This document shows, one piece after another, positions 1 through 5,500 of a stretch of 9,630 nucleotides of DNA (position 1 is the first letter of the stretch; every line of letters begins with the position of its first letter). The stretch is from contig JAPSIP010000041.1 of the NCBI GenBank assembly GCA_031178645.1, positions 1-9,630 on the forward strand. The letters are read 5' to 3'. This stretch comes from Paracoccus sp. (in: a-proteobacteria). Lineage in GTDB: Bacteria; Pseudomonadota; Alphaproteobacteria; Rhodobacterales; Rhodobacteraceae. Below the pieces are notes generated by a model, which saw nothing but the letters and a program-made list of their open reading frames with translations, ran no database searches and was not told where the DNA came from. The translations under genes and the position numbers were made by a program.

Positions 1-1
1 A

Positions 2-625
2 TCAATCAATTCCTTCCTTGACCGGCAGGGGCAGAATCCCGCCCCGCGCGCGCAAAGCTTCGGCCACATGATCGGCGTCGTCCAGTGCCAAGGCGGCCAT
101 GGGCATCACGATCCGCCAGCCCGGCCGCCGGCGCGACCGCGCCCGCCAGGACATCGCCAGCCGCTGGCCGTTCTCCACCAGCATCGGCGTGAAGCGCAAG
201 ACCATGGCAATGGCCAGTTCCACCGCGCGGGTGGACAGGCCAAGGCGCCGCAGCGGCGACAGAAGCCAGGTCATGATCGCGATCATGTCGGTCAGCCACG
301 TGGTCATGGTCACGAAATTGGCAAGCGCCAGCGCCGCCAGCAGCCGCAGGGCAATGGCTGCACCCGCCTGCGCCTGCCCGGTCACACCGTGCCAGACGGC
401 GATCAGCAGCAGAAAGGGCCAGAGCATCCGCAGATGGCGCAGGCCCTGCGCGGCGAAGGTCAGGCCTGCTGATAGATATAGCGCGGCAACCGCCAGCGTC
501 GCCATTGCAAGCATGAAGGGCTCCAGCAGGAACAGGGCCACGGTCGCAATCGACAGTGCCAGCAGCTTGACGCCCGCCGGGATCCGATGCGCCCAGGTCT
601 CAACCGGAGAGGTGAGCGAGATCAT
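2..625 (-). CDS. bioN: ECF transporter transmembrane (T) component, probable biotin transporter BioN
   Basis: A 207-residue, very hydrophobic protein of the EcfT/CbiQ family. This subunit couples ATP hydrolysis by the ABC subunit to the vitamin-binding S component in the inner membrane. Hydrophobic segments lie near residues 20-55, 68-80, 87-108 and 172-182. The two family arginine motifs that dock onto the ATPases are visible: an ARS version at 162-164 and the canonical ARG at 193-195. The first is a variant of the Ala-Arg-Gly consensus. I chose the ATG at 625 because a GGAGG stands 5 bases upstream and the protein then opens with MISLTSPVET. A longer frame from 712 would add 29 non-hydrophobic residues and overlap bioM far more. 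The start overlaps the end of bioM by 26 bases, so translation is probably coupled. The short length and pairing with a short ATPase fit BioN better than the longer cobalt/nickel CbiQ. Substrate assignment is inferred, since bioY is not visible. Confidence 0.78.
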   Translation of the reverse strand: MISLTSPVETWAHRIPAGVKLLALSIATVALFLLEPFMLAMATLAVAALYLSAGLTFAAQGLRHLRMLWPFLLLIAVWHGVTGQAQAGAAIALRLLAALALANFVTMTTWLTDMIAIMTWLLSPLRRLGLSTRAVELAIAMVLRFTPMLVENGQRLAMSWRARSRRRPGWRIVMPMAALALDDADHVAEALRARGGILPLPVKEGID

Positions 626-1316
626 CCATCCCTCCCCATTCCAGCATCCGTGCCTCGAAATCGGGCAGCACGTCGGCAGGCGGGCCGTCCGCCAGAAGCC
701 GCCCCTGTTCAAGCCAAAGGATCCGGTCGAAGCCGCGCAACTGCGCCGGGTCGTGGGTCACCATCACCATCTGCGCGTCGATGCCATCCAGATAGCGCAT
801 CAGTTGCAGCCGCGTCGGAATGTCGAGACCCGAGAAGGGCTCGTCCATCACGATCACCCGCGGCCGCATCGCCAGAACGGACATCAGGCAAAGAAGCTGC
901 TTCTGTCCCTGCGACAGGCTGTGCGTGGCGGCCCCGGCCCAGTGCGCCTTGCCGAACCGCTGCAGGATCGCCTGCGCCCCGGCCTCGGCCTCGCGCGGGC
1001 GGTGACCTTGTTGGGTCAAGCCGAATGCGATTTCCTCGAGGACGGTGGGGAAAATAATCTGGTGTTCAGGGTTCTGGAAAATGATTCCGACCGTGGACAA
1101 GGCCGCGCGGCGGTCGCGCGCCATGTCCAAGCTGCCGATCCGCGCCTCGCCTTCGTTCGGCTCGATCAGCCCGACGATGACCCGCGCCAGCGTCGTCTTG
1201 CCCGATCCGTTGCGCCCGACAATGCCCACCCGCGGCTCGGACAGCCGGGCCGAGATCCCCTGCAGGATCCTCTGCCCCGACAGGTTGACGCCCACCGCGC
1301 GCAGTTCCACGCTCAT
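600..1316 (-). CDS. bioM: ECF transporter ATP-binding (A) component, probable biotin transporter BioM
   Basis: A 238-residue ABC ATPase of the energy-coupling-factor type, which would power vitamin (probably biotin) import with BioN and an S component. All ABC motifs are present in order: Walker A GRNGSGKTT at 34-42, Q-loop Q81 in FQNPEHQ, signature LSQGQ at 134-138, Walker B VIVMDEP at 154-160 with catalytic E159, D-loop SGLD at 162-165, and switch histidine H188 in VTHD. The QNPEHQ form of the Q-loop is typical of ECF/CbiO-type ATPases. The protein is shorter than most CbiO proteins and close to BioM length. The ATG at 1316 is preferred because the protein then begins like its family, but it has no clear Shine-Dalgarno. 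An in-frame ATG at 1391 would add a basic 25-residue tail of no family resemblance. The gene lies 113 bases after fliP on the same strand and may be reached by read-through or have its own promoter in that gap. Confidence 0.8.
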   Translation of the reverse strand: MSVELRAVGVNLSGQRILQGISARLSEPRVGIVGRNGSGKTTLARVIVGLIEPNEGEARIGSLDMARDRRAALSTVGIIFQNPEHQIIFPTVLEEIAFGLTQQGHRPREAEAGAQAILQRFGKAHWAGAATHSLSQGQKQLLCLMSVLAMRPRVIVMDEPFSGLDIPTRLQLMRYLDGIDAQMVMVTHDPAQLRGFDRILWLEQGRLLADGPPADVLPDFEARMLEWGGMDDLAHLSG

Positions 1317-1393
1317 CGCGCGCCGGTCCCGGCGTGCAGCCTGCCTGATCGTGATGCCATCTCTCAAGCCCCCCTGACGCTTGGCCCGCATCT

Positions 1394-1427
1394 GCCCCGG
1401 ATGGGCGCCCGACGCAACGGCCGGGGC
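1394..1427 (-). terminator. Possible weak stem-loop just after fliP
   Basis: GCCCCGG at 1394-1400 pairs perfectly with CCGGGGC at 1421-1427, giving a 7-base GC-only stem with a 20-base loop. The loop itself contains the palindrome GGGCGCCC at 1403-1410. It begins 2 bases past the fliP stop in the direction of transcription. No T-run follows, so it is not a convincing intrinsic terminator. It could be a 3'-end-stabilising structure or a chance product of the high GC content. Confidence 0.25.
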
Positions 1428-1429
1428 GA

Positions 1430-2149
1430 CTATTGATAGCTCCGGACTAGGGCTCCGGCGATCATCGTCCAGCCATCCACGGCCACGAAGAAGGCCAGCT
1501 TGAAGGGCAGCGACACCACAACGGGCGGCACCATCATCATGCCCATCGACATCAGCACGGCCGAGACCACAAGGTCGATGATCAGGAAGGGCAGTGCGAC
1601 CAGGAAGCCGATCTCGAAGGCCCGCTGGATTTCCGACAGCATGAAGGACGGGATCAGGACCGAAAGCTGCGTGCTGCGGTCGCCGGTTCCGGGCGCGATC
1701 TCGGCCAGGCCGGCCAGCGTATCGGGATCGGTGCGGGCGGCCATGAAGTCCTGAAAGGGAACAATGCCGCGGCGGATCGCCTCGCCCAGGGTGATCGCGC
1801 CTTCCTGCAGGGGGGCGCCGGCGACGGACCAGGCTTCGCGGAACACCGGGTCCATGATGAACCAGGTCAGGAACATGGCCAGGGCGATGATCAGCATGTT
1901 CGGCGGCGAGGATTGCAGCCCGATCGACTGGCGCAGGATCGACAGCACCGTGACGATGAAGGGAAAGCAGGTGACCATGATCGCAATGCCCGGCGCCAGC
2001 GACAGCGCCGTCAGCGCCCCCACCAGCAGCACGGCGTTCTGGCCCAGCCCCTGCCCCACCTGCTGGGCCAGGGGACCAAAGGCATCCTGCGCCAAGGCAG
2101 CCGCCGGCAGCGCCGCCAGGAATGCGGCAAAGGCGGCGCGACGGATCAT
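1430..2149 (-). CDS. fliP: Flagellar type III export gate protein FliP
   Basis: A 239-residue FliP, a core subunit of the FliP-FliQ-FliR export gate in the basal body through which rod, hook and filament subunits pass. Residues 1-20 form a cleavable signal peptide ending ALA before QD, as is usual for FliP. Conserved family stretches are clear: the LRQSIGLQSSPPNMLI block at 72-87, the SEIQRAFEIGFL block at 172-183, PFLIIDLVVSAVLMSMGMMM at 187-206 followed by VPP, and LPFKLAFFVAVDGW at 214-227. Hydrophobic segments lie near 40-70, 84-105, 180-205 and 212-235. The ATG at 2149 is chosen because it forms an ATGA overlap with the fliN stop and gives a proper signal peptide. The frame remains open upstream to 2614, but that part lies over fliN and fliH and is not coding. 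FliQ is not encoded beside it, and FliR and FlhA lie in the opposite operon. Confidence 0.95.
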   Translation of the reverse strand: MIRRAAFAAFLAALPAAALAQDAFGPLAQQVGQGLGQNAVLLVGALTALSLAPGIAIMVTCFPFIVTVLSILRQSIGLQSSPPNMLIIALAMFLTWFIMDPVFREAWSVAGAPLQEGAITLGEAIRRGIVPFQDFMAARTDPDTLAGLAEIAPGTGDRSTQLSVLIPSFMLSEIQRAFEIGFLVALPFLIIDLVVSAVLMSMGMMMVPPVVVSLPFKLAFFVAVDGWTMIAGALVRSYQ

Positions 2150-2403
2150 GCCGCGCCGGGCGCGGGCAGGATGCGCACGCAAAGCCGGTCCTCGGCCGAG
2201 CCGTCGGCCGTCAATTCGCCCCGCGCAATGACCTTGTCGCCCACGCAGATCTCGACCCCTTCGTCGATGGATTGGTCCAGCAGCAGGATGTCGTCGGCCC
2301 GCAGCGCCGACAATTGCGCGACCGTCTGGCGGGTGCGACCCAAGCGCACCGTCACCTCGACCTGGATGGCGTCGGTGTCGATCAGGTGGTTCAATGCGTC
2401 CAT
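2146..2403 (-). CDS. fliN: Short FliN-type flagellar motor switch / SpoA-domain protein
   Basis: An 85-residue protein consisting almost entirely of one SpoA (FliN/FliM C-terminal) domain, about residues 12-78. FliN forms the lower C ring and docks the FliH-FliI export complex. The typical pattern is present: alternating hydrophobics VEVTVRLG at 15-22, LSALRADDILLLD at 31-43, and the VEICVGDKVIARGEL strand-turn-strand at 50-64 that ends SpoA domains. It lacks the N-terminal extension of longer FliN proteins such as that of E. coli. The start overlaps the end of fliH by 13 bases, and a GGAG lies 10 bases upstream of the ATG. The stop overlaps the fliP start in an ATGA. Position between fliH and fliP supports FliN rather than a secretion-system homologue. 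Confidence 0.85.
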   Translation of the reverse strand: MDALNHLIDTDAIQVEVTVRLGRTRQTVAQLSALRADDILLLDQSIDEGVEICVGDKVIARGELTADGSAEDRLCVRILPAPGAA

Positions 2404-2981
2404 GATGTCTCGTCTCCGTCGGGTTTGGGTCCGGTGATCTCGGCCAGCAGCGCGCGGATGTCATTGACCACGCGCGCGGGATCCAGGTCGATCCTGCCGC
2501 CCTGCAGCGACAGGGAGATGCGGTCGCTGTCGCTGTCGGTGACCTCGATCCCCTCAAGGCCGGAATCGGCCAGGCATCGGTCCACCATCGCGCGCAGGGC
2601 GGGACTGCAGGCAATGCTGGCGCGCAGCGGCTGGCCCTGGCGGGACAGGCGCAGCAGTTCCTCGGTCAGCGCGGCCTCGAGGCGGCGCGATTCGGCGGCC
2701 GGAACCAGGCAGTCGAGGATTTGCGACAGGATCGGCGACAGGGCCGCCACGGCCTCCCGGCGCAAGTCGGACCGGCGGGCGTCCTCATCGGTCAGCGCGC
2801 GGGCCAGGCGTTCCAGCCCCGCATTCAGCGTTCGCGCCTGTTCATCCTGCTGGCGCGCCATGCCTTCGGCCAGTCCGTCGGCAAAGGCCTGGTCCAGCGC
2901 CTCGCGGCTGAAGGTCAGTGCCGCGCCCTGGGCCGCCACCGCGGCGCTGAAGGATTCGAGTTTGAATGCCGCGAGGGTCAA
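2391..2981 (-). CDS. fliH: FliH-like flagellar export ATPase regulator (TTG start)
   Basis: A 196-residue protein read as FliH, the dimeric stator that holds the export ATPase FliI and tethers it to the C ring. The N-terminal part carries the small-residue helix pattern AFADGLAEG at 32-40 (GxxxG-like), typical of FliH. A charged helical region follows to about 80. A C-terminal globular part ends in GGRIDLDPARVVNDIRALL at 161-179, as FliH proteins do. Overall similarity is modest, as usual for this divergent family, so position between fliF and fliN carries weight. The start is TTG at 2981, overlapping the fliF stop as TTGA. It is backed by a perfect AAGGAG 8 bases upstream, and no in-frame ATG or GTG fits better. 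FliI itself is not in the window. The gene overlaps fliN by 13 bases. Confidence 0.75.
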   Translation of the reverse strand: MTLAAFKLESFSAAVAAQGAALTFSREALDQAFADGLAEGMARQQDEQARTLNAGLERLARALTDEDARRSDLRREAVAALSPILSQILDCLVPAAESRRLEAALTEELLRLSRQGQPLRASIACSPALRAMVDRCLADSGLEGIEVTDSDSDRISLSLQGGRIDLDPARVVNDIRALLAEITGPKPDGDETSWTH

Positions 2982-4549
2982 TGCGCGTTCTCCTTGTTGT
3001 CGATCCAGCCGGTCAGGATCTTGACGCTTTCATCATGGCGTTCCTTCATCATGCTGCGCAGCCGGGCCACCGGATCACCCGGGGGAAGCGCCAGATGTTC
3101 GGGCGCGCGCGGGGCCGGGGCGGGCTGGGCCAGCGCAGGTTCGGGCAGGAGTTCGGCGGCAGGCATGATGGTCCCGGTCAGGGCCGGCGCCTCAAGCGGG
3201 GGACGGCTGTCGTCCAGGGCCGGCCGGGCGCGGCCCTTCAGCACCGGGCGCAGGACCAGGAACACCAATGCTAGGGCGAACAGCCCGATCAGCCCGATCC
3301 GCGCCAGACCGTTCAGTTCCAGCCGGTCCATCCAGCCAGGCGCGGCGGCGGTCCCACCCTCGCCCAGGCCCGCAAAGGGCAGCGACTTGACCGTGATCTG
3401 GTCGCCCCGCGCCTCGTCATAGCCCACGGCCGATGCCACCAGTTCGCGCAGCACGTCCAGTTCGCCCTCGTTGCGCGGGACCATCTGCACCTCGCCTTGG
3501 GCGTTCTCCTCGGCCACGCCGTTGACCAGCACCGCGACGGTCAGCCGCCGCGTCGATCCGGGCTGGCGGGACACTTCGCGGGTGACGCGGGTCACTTCGT
3601 AATTGGCCTGCTGGCGGGTTTCCTGGCGATTGGCTTCGGACCGGTCGCCCTGGGCCTGGTCGCCATCAGGCAGGTTCGAGGCCGCCGTGACAGCCCCGGT
3701 CCCTGTCGAATTGCTCTGGTCGGTGGTTTCCTCGGTCACCTGGGAAATCAGCGCGCGGCTGTCGGGATCGAAGCGCTGCTCGGTCAGCATCTCGGTTTCC
3801 GTGACAACGTCCAGGTTCAGTTCGACGATGGCGTTGCCGATGCCGACATGGGGTTCAAGGATCCGCTCGACATTGCGCTTGATCTCGGCGGCGCGGTCGG
3901 CGCCTGGCTCATCCTCGCTCGAGGCGACGATGCCGTGCTTGGTATCGATGACCGTGACAGCTTCGGGGGTCATCCCCGGCACGCCGGAGGAAATAAGGTA
4001 TTTCAGCGCCGCCGCCTGGTCCCGGCTGATGGCCTGGCCATTGGTGCCGATGGTGACGGACGCGCTGCCTTGCCCGTCGCGGCGGTATCCGCGCCCGGTC
4101 TCGATCGCCAGGTGGACCCGCGCGGTCTTGACGTTGGGCAGCGCCAGGATGGTGCGGGCAAGCTCACCTTCCTTCGCGCGCCAATAGGCGGCGTCGAACA
4201 TCTGCGAGGTGGTGCCAAAGCCCGACATGCCGTCCAGCAGCTCATAGCCCGCGCCGCCCGCGGCCGGCAGGCCTTGGGAGGCCAGGTCCATGCGCAGCTT
4301 GTCGCGGCTTGCGGCATCGACCCAGATCGCGTCGCCCCGCACCTCGTATGGAACGCCCGCGCGTTCGATCCCCGCCACCACCTCGCCTGCCTGGGCCGCA
4401 TCGAGGCCGCCGTAAAGCAGGCTCATCGAAGGCCGGTTCGCCAGCCAGGCAAAGCCCGCGATGGCCAGGAAGGTGGTCAGAAACGCCGCCACCAGGACGG
4501 CTTTCTGCTGAGAGCTTCGCTCTGTCCAATAGTCCTGCAGTTTTTGCAA
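2978..4549 (-). CDS. fliF: Flagellar MS-ring protein FliF (TTG start)
   Basis: A 523-residue FliF, which builds the MS ring in the inner membrane on which the rest of the flagellum assembles. The first transmembrane helix is at about 18-36. The periplasmic YscJ/FliF domain follows at about 40-215, including PSMSLLYGGLD at 40-50, LLDGMSGFGTTSQ at 104-116 and ARVHLAIE at 143-150. The second ring-building domain spans about 225-395, with a polar Ser/Thr/Gln-rich insertion at about 270-315. The second transmembrane helix is at about 416-434, then a Pro/Ala-rich cytoplasmic linker at about 440-495. A C-terminal tail at about 497-519 (RLRSMMKERHDESVK..., then ILTGWID) matches the FliG-binding end of the family. 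No ATG precedes the conserved N-terminus in this frame before a stop. The start is therefore TTG at 4549, with AAGGG 6 bases upstream. It is the first gene of the leftward flagellar operon, and fliG is not adjacent. Confidence 0.95.
   Translation of the reverse strand: MQKLQDYWTERSSQQKAVLVAAFLTTFLAIAGFAWLANRPSMSLLYGGLDAAQAGEVVAGIERAGVPYEVRGDAIWVDAASRDKLRMDLASQGLPAAGGAGYELLDGMSGFGTTSQMFDAAYWRAKEGELARTILALPNVKTARVHLAIETGRGYRRDGQGSASVTIGTNGQAISRDQAAALKYLISSGVPGMTPEAVTVIDTKHGIVASSEDEPGADRAAEIKRNVERILEPHVGIGNAIVELNLDVVTETEMLTEQRFDPDSRALISQVTEETTDQSNSTGTGAVTAASNLPDGDQAQGDRSEANRQETRQQANYEVTRVTREVSRQPGSTRRLTVAVLVNGVAEENAQGEVQMVPRNEGELDVLRELVASAVGYDEARGDQITVKSLPFAGLGEGGTAAAPGWMDRLELNGLARIGLIGLFALALVFLVLRPVLKGRARPALDDSRPPLEAPALTGTIMPAAELLPEPALAQPAPAPRAPEHLALPPGDPVARLRSMMKERHDESVKILTGWIDNKENAH
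2990..2995 (-). promoter_or_regulatory. Ribosome binding site deciding the fliH TTG start
   Basis: AAGGAG on the minus strand lies within the last codons of fliF, 8 bases before TTG at 2981-2979. It is the best Shine-Dalgarno match on this strand in the region and supports TTG initiation together with the TTGA stop/start overlap. Confidence 0.7.
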
Positions 4550-4555
4550 AACCGG

Positions 4556-4560
4556 CCCTT
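4556..4560 (-). promoter_or_regulatory. Probable ribosome binding site for the fliF TTG start
   Basis: AAGGG on the minus strand sits 6 bases before TTG at 4549-4547. No ATG or GTG is available in the fliF frame between the upstream stop and this point, so this site supports TTG initiation. Confidence 0.5.
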
Positions 4561-4592
4561 TCGAATCAGCGTCAGGTTCCTTTGTCCTGCCG

Positions 4593-4614
4593 TTGATGAC
4601 ACGGGCGTCATTAA
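4593..4614. promoter_or_regulatory. Candidate operator dyad in the fliF/fliL divergent region
   Basis: TTGATGAC at 4593-4600 and GTCATTAA at 4607-4614 form an inverted repeat with 7 of 8 positions paired across a 6-base spacer ACGGGC. The inner five pairs (ATGAC/GTCAT) are perfect. A 22-base dyad of this spacing suits a dimeric regulator, but I cannot name the protein. Its right arm shares the TTAA of the CtrA-like box. Confidence 0.35.
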
Positions 4615-4625
4615 GAATTGGTTAG
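4611..4625. promoter_or_regulatory. CtrA-like binding site between fliF and fliL
   Basis: On the plus strand the site reads TTAA-N7-TTAG; on the minus strand CTAACCAATTCTTAA. The established CtrA consensus is TTAA-N7-TTAA, often as TTAACCAT followed by TTAA. Seven of eight core bases match and the CCA after the first half-site also fits. It lies 61 bases upstream of fliF and 42 bases upstream of fliL, in the middle of the only sizeable AT-richer intergenic stretch. CtrA controls flagellar genes in many Rhodobacterales, so a role here is plausible but inferred. Confidence 0.45.
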
Positions 4626-4640
4626 TCGCGGGGTGCTAAT

Positions 4641-4659
4641 TCCGTCTTGTCACGACGGA
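4641..4659 (+). promoter_or_regulatory. Hairpin enclosing the fliL Shine-Dalgarno
   Basis: TCCGTC at 4641-4646 pairs perfectly with GACGGA at 4654-4659 across a 7-base loop. The right arm contains most of the fliL ribosome binding site CGGAG (4656-4660), which stands 7 bases before the ATG. If the transcript starts upstream of 4641 the stem would compete with ribosome binding. If it starts later the structure would not form. It could also be a DNA operator. Confidence 0.35.
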
Positions 4660-4667
4660 GAATCACC

Positions 4668-5141
4668 ATGACCGATGCGACCGCGAATCTGGCAGCCGAC
4701 CCGCCCAAGGCATCGGCCAAGAAGAAGCTGATCCCGATCCTGGCGGCGCTGCTGCTGGCCGGGGGCGGCTTTGCCTCGACCTATCTGGGGCTGTGGTCGC
4801 CTGCCGCGCTGCTTGCCACGAAAGAGGAGGCGCCGGTTCTTCCCTTGGTCGTTTTCGTGACGGTGCCGGTGATCGAGCTGAACATCCCCGGCGGCTCGGG
4901 CCGCAGCCTGGTCCTGGCCGCCAGCCTGGAAACCGACAGCGCCCACCAGGCCGAGGTCAAGCACCTGATGCCGCGCATCCTGGACAGCTTCACGGGCTTT
5001 CTGTCCGACATCGACCCCGCCGCCTATGACAAGCGCGGCGTTCTTGAAATCATCCGGGCCGAGCTTCTGGCGCGCACCCGCTATGTCCTGGGCGAAACGG
5101 CCGTCAAGGACCTGCTGATCACGGAGTTTCGCTTCAAATGA
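4668..5141 (+). CDS. fliL: Flagellar basal body-associated protein FliL
   Basis: A 157-residue FliL, a single-pass inner-membrane protein that surrounds or supports the MotA/MotB stator and helps it work under load. The short cytoplasmic N-terminus is lysine-rich at 14-20. It is followed by a transmembrane helix at about 21-43 and a periplasmic domain to the end. That domain includes VPVIELNIPGG at 66-76, an ASLE strand at 85-88 and the family-like tail VKDLLITEFRFK at 146-157. The ATG at 4668 has CGGAG 7 bases upstream. A TTG at 4647 would add seven residues and has no good ribosome site. It is the first gene of the rightward operon, transcribed away from fliF. Its stop overlaps the next start as ATGA. 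Confidence 0.92.
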   Translation: MTDATANLAADPPKASAKKKLIPILAALLLAGGGFASTYLGLWSPAALLATKEEAPVLPLVVFVTVPVIELNIPGGSGRSLVLAASLETDSAHQAEVKHLMPRILDSFTGFLSDIDPAAYDKRGVLEIIRAELLARTRYVLGETAVKDLLITEFRFK

Positions 5142-5500
5142 TAACCCTGGAACATGTCTTTCAGGCCGCGCTGCTGACGGCGTCCCTGGGCCTAGGCGCC
5201 TTCTGCCTGATCCTGTCGCGCAGGCTGCGGCGGCTGAACGACCTGGAAACGGGCCTTGGCGGCGCCATCGCTGTCATGGCCTCTGAGGTGGACCGCCTGG
5301 ACCGCGCCATCCGCGAGGCCAAGGACGAGGCCACCGCCGCGGGCCAGGCCCTGTCTGCGGAAATCACGGCTGCGCGCAAGGAACGCGCACTGTGGGATCT
5401 GCGCCAGAAGATCACCCAGGCCCAGGCGCCCGTCGCCGCGCCCGCCCCCGTCATCCCGATGCGGCGGCTGCGCAAGCGGGTGGTGAATGCCGATGCGTAA
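5138..5500 (+). CDS. Uncharacterised small membrane protein with coiled coil, flagellar operon
   Basis: A 120-residue protein whose function I do not recognise. An N-terminal transmembrane helix at about 8-27 is followed by the basic stretch SRRLRRL at 27-33. A long charged helical region at about 43-95 has heptad-like spacing and is probably a coiled coil. An Ala/Pro-rich linker at 96-107 and a basic tail RRLRKR at 109-114 complete it. By the positive-inside rule, the basic residues after the helix suggest the coiled coil is cytoplasmic. The architecture resembles small alphaproteobacterial proteins found beside fliL and motE genes (possibly the DUF6468 type, from memory and unchecked). It starts inside the fliL stop (ATGA) and ends over the start of the motE-like gene, so it is translationally tied to stator-related genes. 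Confidence 0.8.
   Translation: MITLEHVFQAALLTASLGLGAFCLILSRRLRRLNDLETGLGGAIAVMASEVDRLDRAIREAKDEATAAGQALSAEITAARKERALWDLRQKITQAQAPVAAPAPVIPMRRLRKRVVNADA

Noticed and set aside
470..479. TGATAGATAT, 8 of 10 match to the BioR consensus
   Set aside because: It is inside the bioN coding sequence, encoding part of a membrane helix, and far from any gene start.
102..1365. Shared GGCATCACGATC in opposite orientation near 102 and near 1350
   Set aside because: A 12-base match within GC-rich coding or near-coding sequence, with flanks that diverge; most likely coincidence and not a mobile-element end.
99..1436. Open frame of 445 codons on the plus strand opposite bioN/bioM
   Set aside because: It spans two well-supported minus-strand genes, is Arg/Pro/His-rich and has no recognisable domain; a high-GC shadow.
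2150..2614. Upstream extension of the fliP frame
   Set aside because: The added residues lie over fliN and fliH, which are coding in another frame, and they would bury the FliP signal peptide inside the protein.
3497..4639. Open frame of 380 codons on the plus strand opposite fliF
   Set aside because: Antisense to a full FliF; Gly/His/Ala-rich composition without motifs, and it runs into the divergent promoter region.
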